Assembly: GCF_034190915.1 (NCBI RefSeq)
Contig: NW_026947629.1
Location: forward strand, 186,001 to 250,000
Direction of reading: 5' to 3'
DNA length: 64,000 nucleotides
DNA from: Cavia porcellus
Lineage: Eukaryota; Chordata; Mammalia; Rodentia; Caviidae
Of the stretch, positions 56,001 to 64,000 are shown piece after piece (position 1 is the stretch's first letter; each line of letters begins with the position of its first letter). The translations under genes were made by a program, and so were the position numbers. Under the pieces are notes generated by a model. It saw only the letters and a list, made by a program, of their open reading frames with translations, was not told the origin of the DNA and made no database searches.

Positions 56001-56611
56001 TGATGTTTTTCTCACTCCTACTAGTGAATGTAATGTAACACACACCCATACAATGCGCACCACCACGTGATGTTTTTCTCACTCCTACTAGTGAATGTAA
56101 TGTAACACACACCCATACAATGCGCACCACCCCGTGATATTTTTCTCACTCCTACTAGTGAATGTAATGTAACACACACCCATACAATGCGCACCACCCC
56201 GTGATGTTTTTCTCACTCCTACTAGTGAATTCAATGTAACACACACCCATACAATGCGCACCACCCCGTGATGTTTTTCTCACTCCTACTAGTGAATGTA
56301 ATGTAACACACACACATACAATGCGCACCACCCCGTGATGTTTTTCTCACTCCTACTAGTGAATGTAATGTAACACACACCCATACAATGCGCACCATCC
56401 CGTGATGTTTTTCTCACTTCTACTAGTGAATCTAATGTAACACACACCCATACAATGCGCACCACCCCGTGATGTTTTTCTCACTCCTAGTAGTGAATCT
56501 AATGTTACACACACCCATACAATGCGCACCACCCCGTGATGTTTTTCTCACTCCTACTAGTGAATCTAATGTAACACACACCCATACAATGCGCACCACC
56601 CCGTGATGTAT
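53095..56611 (+). repeat. Compressed copies of the 636-bp module
   Basis: Gene-free. Three 636-bp modules (53,102, 54,172 and 55,175) are separated by only a few hundred bases. The spacers come from the 44.2-44.8 kb type sequence (CTCGTACTAG, TTTTCGCACTCC, GTATTGTAAC, CCAATAGTCAATC, CTAATACCTGTG). The copy at 53,102 is altered on its right side (GCGCAACACC, CATACTATGCG, CCCATGATG), consistent with a conversion tract or a join to another block. Confidence 0.82.
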
Positions 56612-59085
56612 TTCTCACCCCTACTAGTGAATCTAATGTAACACACACCCATACAATGCGCACCACCCCGTGATGTTTTTCTCACACCTACTAGTGAATC
56701 TAATGTAACACACACCCATACAATGTGCACCACCCCGTGATGTTTTTCTCACTCCTACTAAGTGAATGTAATGTAACACACACCAATACAATGCGCACCA
56801 CCCCGTGATGTTTTTCTCACTCCTACTAGTGAATCTAATGTAACACACACCCATACAATGCGCACCACCCCGTGATGTTTTTCTCACTCCCACTAGTGAT
56901 TGTAATGCAACACACACCCATACAATGCGCACCACCCCGTGATGTTTTTCTCACTCCTACTAGTGAATCTAATGTAACACACACCCATACAATGTGCACC
57001 ACCCCGTGATGTTTTTCTCACTCCTACTAGTGAATCTATGTAACACACACCCATACAATGCGCACCACCCTGTGATGTTTTTCTCACTCCTTCTAGTGAA
57101 TCTATGTAACACACACCCATACAATGCGCACCACCCCGTGATGTTTTTCTCACTCCTACTAGTGAATCTAATGTAACACACACCCATACAATGCGCACCA
57201 CCCCGTGATGTTTTTCTCACTCCTACTAGTGAATCTAATGTAACACACACCCATACAATGCGCACCACCCCGGGATGTTTTTCTCACTCCTACTAGTGAA
57301 TCTAATGTAACACACACCCATACAATGCGCACCACCCCGTGATGTTTTTCTCACTCCTACTAGTGAATGCAATACAATGCGCACCACCCCGTGATGTTTT
57401 TCTCACTCCTACTAATGAATGTAATGTAACACACACCCATACAATGCGAACCACCCCGTGATGTTTTTCTCACTCCTACTAGTGAATGTAATGTAACACA
57501 CACCCATACAATGCGCACCACCACGTGATGTTTTTCTCACTCCTACTAGTGAATGTAATGTAACACACACCCATACAATGCGCACCACCCCGTGATATTT
57601 TTCTCACTCCTACTAGTGAATGTAATGTAACACACACCCATACAATGCGCACCACCCCGTGATGTTTTTCTCACTCCTACTAGTGAAAGTAATGTAACAC
57701 ACACCCATACAATGCGCACCACCCCGTGATGTTTTCTCACTCCTACTAGTGAATGTAATGTAACACACACCCATACAATGCGCACCACCCCGTGATGTTT
57801 TTCTCACTCCTACTAGTGAATGTAATGTAACACACACCCATACAATGCGCACCACCCCGTGATGTTTTTCTCACTCCTACTAGTGAATTCAATGTAACAC
57901 ACACCCATACAATGCGCACCACCCCGTGATGTTTTTCTCACTCCTACTAGTGAATGTAATGTAACACACACCCATTCAAAGCGCACCACCAAGTGATGTG
58001 TTTCTCACTCCTACTAGTGAATGTAATGTAACACACACCCAAACAATGCGCACCACCCCGTGATGTTTTTCTCACTCCTACTAGTGAATGTAATGTAACA
58101 CACACACATACAATGCGCACCACCCCGTGATGTTTTTCTCACTCCTACTAGTGAATGTAATGTAACACACACCCATACAATGCGCACCATCCCGTGATGT
58201 TTTTCTCACTTCTACTAGTGAATCTAATGTAACACACACCCATACAATGCGCACCACCCCGTGATGTTTTTCTCACTCCAAGTAGTGAATCTAATGTTAC
58301 ACACACCCATACAATGCGCACCACCCCGTGATGTTTTTCTCACTCCTACTAGTGAATCTAATGTAACACACACCCATACAATGCGCACCACCCCGTGATG
58401 TATTTCTCACTCCTACTAGTGAATCTAATGTAACACACACCCATACAATACGCACCACCCCGTGATGTATTTCTCACTCCTAGTAGTGAATCTAATGTAA
58501 CACACACCCATACAATGCGCACCACCCCGTGATGTTTTTCTCACTCCTACTAGTGAATCTAATGTAACACACAACCATACAATGCGCACCACCCTGTGAT
58601 GTTTTTCTCACTCCTACTAGTGAATGTAATGTAACACACACCCATACAATGCGCACCACCCCGTGATGTTTTTCTCACTCCTACTAGTGAATCTAATGTA
58701 ACACACACCCATACAATGCGCACCACCCCGTGATGTTTTTCTCACTCCTACTAGTGAATCTAATGTAACACACACCCATACAATGCGCACCACCCCGTGA
58801 TGTTTATCTCACTCCTACTAGTGAATCTAATGTAACACACACCCATACAATGCGCACCACCCCGTGATGTTTTTCTCACTCCTACTAGTGAATCTAATGT
58901 AACACACACCCATACAATGCGCACCACCCCGTGATGCTTTTCTCACTCCTACTAGTGAATGTAATGTAACACACACCCATACAATGCACACCACCCCGTG
59001 ATGTTTTTCCCACTCCTACTAGTGAATGTAATGTAACACACACCCATACAATCCGCACCACCCCGTGATGTTTTTCTCACTCCTA
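56612..59085 (+). repeat. 2,940-bp-lag duplication, copy 1
   Basis: The segment matches 59,552-62,025 at a lag of 2,940 bp with scattered differences, such as CACCAATAC near 56,783, CGGGATG near 57,272 and GAATTCAATG near 57,886 present here only. It holds the 636-bp module, the 52-bp monomer, a 66-bp unit, the CATTCAAAGCG monomer, GTATTTCTC monomers, CAATACGCACC and GTTTATCTC. Confidence 0.87.
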
Positions 59086-59190
59086 GTAGTGAATCTAATG
59101 TAACACACACCCATACAATGCGCACCACCCCGTGATGTTTTTCTCACTCCTACTAGTGAATCTAATGTAACACACACACATACAATGCGC

Positions 59191-59333
59191 ACCACATCGC
59201 GATGTTTTTCAGAAACCTATCCTACATTACCACTGCATGTTCCCTGACCTCCCAATGCTGACCACCCCGCGGTGCTTTTCTCTATCCTACATTGCCACTC
59301 ACTGCCTATTCTAATTCAGACCCTCCGATTCAC
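59191..59333 (+). repeat. Diverged monomer dimer, copy 11 (subtype c)
   Basis: Subtype c, the last in the window, 9,133 bp after copy 10. It lies in the roughly 470-bp spacer between the two 2,940-bp-lag copies. The next monomer reads ACCACTCCGTG, a difference not seen after the other copies. Confidence 0.93.
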
Positions 59334-59551
59334 ACCACTCCGTGATGTTTTTCTCACTCCTATTAGTGAATGTAATGTAACACACACCCATACAATGCGC
59401 ACCACCACGTGATGTTTTTCTCACTCCTACTAGTGAATGTAATGTAACACACACCCATACAATGCGCACCACCCCGTGATGTTTTTCTCACTAATACCTG
59501 TGAATTTAATGTAACGCACACCCATACAATGCGCACCACCCCGTGATGTTT

Positions 59552-62025
59552 TTCTCACCCCTACTAGTGAATCTAATGTAACACACACCCATACAATGCG
59601 CACCACCCCGTGATGTTTTTCTCACACCTACTAGTGAATCTAATGTAACACACACCCATACAATGTGCACCACCCCGTGATGTTTTTCTCACTCCTACTA
59701 AGTGAATGTAATGTAACACACACCCATACAATGCGCACCACCCCGTGATGTTTTTCTCACTCCTACTAGTGAATCTAATGTAACACACACCCATACAATG
59801 CGCACCACCCCGTGATGTTTTTCTCACTCCCACTAGTGATTGTAATGCAACACACACCCATACAATGCGCACCACCCCGTGATGTTTTTCTCACTCCTAC
59901 TAGTGAATCTAATGTAACACACACCCATACAATGTGCACCACCCCGTGATGTTTTTCTCACTCCTACTAGTGAATCTATGTAACACACACCCATACAATG
60001 CGCACCACCCTGTGATGTTTTTCTCACTCCTTCTAGTGAATCTATGTAACACACACCCATACAATGCGCACCACCCCGTGATGTTTTTCTCACTCCTAGT
60101 AGTGAATCTAATGTAACACACACCCATACAATGCGCACCACCCCGTGATGTTTTTCTCACTCCTACTAGTGAATCTAATGTAACACACACCCATACAATG
60201 CGCACCACCCCGTGATGTTTTTCTCACTCCTACTAGTGAATCTAATGTAACACACACCCATACAATGCGCACCACCCCGTGATGTTTTTCTCACTCCTAC
60301 TAGTGAATGCAATACAATGCGCACCACCCCGTGATGTTTTTCTCACTCCTACTAATGAATGTAATGTAACACACACCCATACAATGCGAACCACCCCGTG
60401 ATGTTTTTCTCACTCCTACTAGTGAATGTAATGTAACACACACCCATACAATGCGCACCACCACGTGATGTTTTTCTCACTCCTACTAGTGAATGTAATG
60501 TAACACACACCCATACAATGCGCACCACCCCATGATATTTTTCTCACTCCTACTAGTGAATGTAATGTAACACACACCCATACAATGCGCACCACCCCGT
60601 GATGTTGTTCTCACTCCTACTAGTGAAAGTAATGTAACACACACCCATACAATGCGCACCACCCCGTGATGTTTTCTCACTCCTACCAGTGAATGTAATG
60701 TAACACACACCCATACAATGCGAACCACCCCGTGATGTTTTTCTCACTCCTACTAGTGAATGTAATGTAACACACACCCATACAATGCGCACCACCCCGT
60801 GATGTTTTTCTCACTCCTACCAGTGAATGTAATGTAACACACACCCATACAATGCGCACCACCCCGTGATGTTTTTCTCACTCCTACTAGTGAATGTAAT
60901 GTAACACACACCCATTCAAAGCGCACCACCAAGTGATGTGTTTCTCACTCCTACTAGTGAATGTAATGTAACACACACCCAAACAATGCGCACCACCCAG
61001 TGATGTTTTTCTCACTCCTACTAGTGAATGTAATGTAACACACACACATACAATGCGCACCACCCCGTGGTGTTTTTCTCACTCCTACTAGTGAATGTAA
61101 TGTAACACACACCCATACAATGCGCACCATCCCGTGATGTTTTTCTCACTTCTACTAGTGAATCTAATGTAACACACACCCATACAATGCGCACCACCCC
61201 GTGATGTTTTTCTCACTCCTAGTAGTGAATCTAATGTTACACACACCCATACAATGCGCACCACCCCGTGATGTTTTTCTCACTCCTACTAGTGAATCTA
61301 ATGTAACACACACCCATACAATGCGCACCACCCCGTGATGTATTTCTCACTCCTACTAGTGAATCTAATGTAACACACACCCATACAATACGCACCACCC
61401 CGTGATGTATTTCTCACTCCTACTAGTGAATCTAATGTAACACACACCCATACAATGCGCACCACCCCGTGATGTTTTTCTCACTCCTACTAGTGAATCT
61501 AATGTAACACACAACCATACAATGCGCACCACCCTGTGATGTTTTTCTCACTCCTACTAGTGAATGTAATGTAACACACACCCATACAATGCGCACCACC
61601 CCGTGATGTTTTTCTCACTCCTACTAGTGAATCTAATGTAACACACACCCATACAATGCGCACCACCCCGTGATGTTTTTCTCACTCCTACTAGTGAATC
61701 TAATGTAACACACACCCATACAATGCGCACCACCCCGTGATGTTTATCTCACTCCTACTAGTGAATCTAATGTAACACACACCCATACAATGCGCACCAC
61801 CCCGTGATGTTTTTCTCACTCCTACTAGTGAATCTAATGTAACACACACCCATACAATGCGCACCACCCCGTGATGCTTTTCTCACTCCTACTAGTGAAT
61901 GTAATGTAACACACACCCATACAATGCACACCACCCCGTGATGTTTTTCCCACTCCTACTAGTGAATGTAATGTAACACACACCCATACAATCCGCACCA
62001 CCCCGTGATGTTTTTCTCACTCCTA
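59552..62025 (+). repeat. 2,940-bp-lag duplication, copy 2
   Basis: This is the second copy of 56,612-59,085. Private changes include CCCATGATATT at about 60,530, GTTGTTCTC at about 60,606, CCTACCAGTG twice (60,686 and 60,818) and CACCCAGTGATG near 60,996. The match stops at about 62,025, where copy 1 has CCTAGTAGTGAATC and this copy has CCTACTAGTGAAAG. Confidence 0.87.
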
Positions 62026-64000
62026 CTAGTGAAAGTAATGTAACACACACCCATACAATGCGCACCACCCCGTGATGTTTTTCTCACTCCTACTAGTGAA
62101 AGTAATGTAACACAAACCCATACAATGCGCACAACCCCGTGATGTTTTTCTCACTCCTAGTAGTGAATCTAATGTTACACACACCCATAAAATGCGCACC
62201 ACCCCGTGATGTTTTTCTCACTCCTACTAGAGAATCTAATGTCACACACACCCATACAATGCGCACCACCCCGTGATGTATTTCTCACTCCTACTAGTGA
62301 ATCTAATGTAACACACACCCATATAATACGCACCACCCCGTGATGTATTTTTCACTCCTACTAGTGAATCTAATGTAACACACACCCATACAATGCGCAC
62401 CACCCCGTGATGTATTTCTCACTCCTACTAGTGAATCTAATGTAACACACACCCATACAATGCGCACCACCCCGTGATGTTTTTCTCACTCCTACTAGTG
62501 AATGTAATGTAACACACACCCATACAATGCGCACCACCCCGTGATGTTTTTCTCACTCCTACTAGTGAATCTAATGTAACACACACCCATACAATGCGCA
62601 CCACCCCGTGATGTTTTTCTCACTCCTACTAGTGAATCTAATGTAACACACACCCATACAATGCGCACCACCCCGTGATGTTTTCATCATTCCTACTAGT
62701 GAATCTAATGTAACACACACCCATACAATGCGCACCACCCCGTGATGTTTTTCTCACTCCTACTAGTGAATCTAATGTAACACAAACCCATACAATGCGC
62801 ACCACCCCGTGAAGTTTTTCTCACTCCTACTAGTGAATCTAATGTAACACACACCCATACAATGCGCACCACCCCGCGATGTTTTTCTCACTCCTATTAG
62901 TGAATCTAATGTAACACACACCCATACAATGCCCACCACCCCGTGATGTTTTTCTCACTCCTGCTAGTGAATCTAATGTAACACACACCCATACAATGCG
63001 CACCACCCCGTGATGTTTTTCTCACTCCTAGTAGTGAATCTAATGTTACACACACCCATACAATGCGCACCACCCCGTGATGTTTTTCTCACTCCTACTA
63101 GTGTATCTAATGTAACACACACCCATACAATGCGCACCACCCCGTGATGTATTTCTCACTCCTACTAGTGAATCTAATGTAACACACACCCATACAATAC
63201 GCACCACCCCGTGATGTATTTCTCACTCCTACTAGTGAATCTAATGTAACACACACCCATACAATGCGCACCACCCCGTGATGTTTTTCTCACTCCTACT
63301 AGTGAATCTAATGTAACACACAACCATACAATGCGCACCACCCTGTGATGTTTTTCTCACTCCTACTAGTGAATGTAATGTAACACACACCCATACAATG
63401 CGCACCACCCCGTGATGTTTTTCTCACTCCTACTAGTGAATCTAATGTAACACACACCCATACAATGCGCACCACCCCGTGATGTTTTTCTCACTCCTAC
63501 TAGTGAATCTAATGTAACACACACCCATACAATGCGCACCACCCCGTGATGTTTATCTCACTCCTACTAGTGAATCTAATGTAACACACACCCATACAAT
63601 GCGCACCACCCCGGGATGTTTTTCTCACTCCTACTAGTGAATCTAATGTAACACACACCCATACAATGCGCACCACCCCGGGATGTTTTTCTCACTCCTA
63701 CTAGTGAATCTAATGTAACACACACCCATACAATGCGCACCACCCCGTGATGTTTTTCTCACTCCTACTAGTGAATGCAATACAATGCGCACCACCCCGT
63801 GATGTTTTTCTCACTCCTACTAATGAATGTAATGTAACACACACCCATACAATGCGAACCACCCCGTGATGTTTTTCTCACTCCTACTAGTGAATGTAAT
63901 GTAACACACACCCATACAATGCGCACCACCACGTGATGTTTTTCTCACTCCTACTAGTGAATGTAATGTAACACACACCCATACAATGCGCACCACCCCG
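62026..64000 (+). repeat. Right zone: chimeric satellite
   Basis: Gene-free. Sequence from about 63,010 to 63,600 matches about 61,205-61,790 at a lag of 1,809 bp, exactly 27 monomers (CCTAGTAG with ATGTTACAC, CAATACGC, CAACCATAC, CCCTGTGATG, GTTTATCTC). From about 63,650 it instead matches about 55,780 onward at a lag of 7,866 bp (CCCGGGATG, the 52-bp monomer, CTAATGAATG, GCGAACC, CACCACGTG). The switch lies between about 63,560 and 63,660. The window ends inside a monomer. Confidence 0.85.

Larger units (their letters stand above)
1..64000 (+). repeat. 67-bp satellite array, whole window
   Basis: The whole window consists of head-to-tail copies of a unit of about 67 bp, roughly 950 copies, all in one orientation. 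I saw no inverted monomer. Each unit carries TAGTGAAT at 1-8, ACACCCATACA at 21-31, TGCGCACCACCCCGTGATG at 33-51, a T5 run at 52-56 and CTCACTCCTAC at 57-67. Position 9 is C or G, defining two common classes. Frequent length variants are 66 bp (loss of one A, giving CTATG, or of one T in the T run), 68 bp (AAATG or TTTCCTC) and a 52-bp deletion form. Single-base variants recur in blocks, which reveals duplications of many monomers at once. Both window ends lie inside the array. I do not recognise the family. Array size and nested duplications point to eukaryotic heterochromatin. Confidence 0.99.

Noticed and set aside
1..64000. CRISPR array
   Set aside because: Repeats are contiguous with no unique spacers, the unit is 67 bp, and there are no cas genes.
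1..64000. Telomerase-made telomeric repeats of a yeast-like type
   Set aside because: The unit is long, has independent point variants and shows multi-monomer duplications. Telomerase copying would give short, near-uniform repeats at a chromosome end.
1..64000. tRNA, rRNA or small RNA genes, promoters and terminators
   Set aside because: No unique sequence exists to hold them. T runs and short dyads recur in every monomer and carry no information about transcription.
1..64000. Known satellite family or species assignment
   Set aside because: I do not recognise the 67-bp unit. Naming a taxon would be a guess without a database search.

Overview
The window is one uninterrupted block of tandem satellite DNA. 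A unit of about 67 bp is repeated head to tail from base 1 to base 64,000, roughly 950 times, always in the same orientation. I find no protein-coding gene, tRNA, rRNA, CRISPR array, recognisable transposon or unique-sequence island. Both ends of the window fall inside the array, so the true array is longer than 64 kb. An array of this size, with nested higher-order duplications, is typical of heterochromatin (centromeric, pericentromeric, subtelomeric, or a sex or B chromosome) in a eukaryote with a long-read assembly. I cannot name the species or the chromosomal location, and I do not recognise the satellite family.

Monomer phase used here: position 1 is the first T of TAGTGAAT. Landmarks are position 9 (C or G, two common monomer classes), a CA-rich stretch with ACACCCATACA at 21-31, CpG sites at 35-36 and 45-46, a core at 38-57 (ACCACCCCGTGATGTTTTTC), and a dyad TCACT/AGTGA spanning 58 to position 6 of the next unit. 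Composition is about 45% GC with strong strand asymmetry (22 C to 8 G on the + strand). Length variants of 66, 68 and 52 bp are common enough to act as markers.

Layout. 1-7.8 kb: monomers with short local duplications (a module recurring at about 0.67, 2.9, 4.8 and 6.4 kb; a 1,605-bp lag). 7.8-13.6 kb: 599-bp and 734-bp tandem duplications of a second module. 13.6-18.4 kb: a 2.34/2.41-kb tandem duplication. 18.4-29.2 kb: a 401-bp duplication followed by a tandem duplication of about 5.0 kb. 29.2-33.8 kb: a partial third copy of that unit and a perfectly identical 600-bp tandem pair. 33.8-43.9 kb: a 5,037-bp tandem duplication. 40.1-53.1 kb: a 6,494-bp tandem duplication overlapping the previous one, so the two events are nested. 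53.1-62.0 kb: closely spaced copies of a 636-bp module and a 2.5-kb duplication with a 2,940-bp lag. 62.0-64.0 kb: chimeric patchwork of the same modules.

The only sequence unlike the common monomer is a 143-bp pair of strongly diverged monomers (70 + 73 bp). It occurs 11 times from 22.8 kb onward, always with the same flanks and in three sequence subtypes that follow the duplication history. These diverged monomers keep the core at 38-57, which makes that core the best candidate for a functional or constrained site. Nothing here works together as genes. The content is array architecture, its history of unequal exchange, and a few candidate protein-binding or structure-forming motifs.
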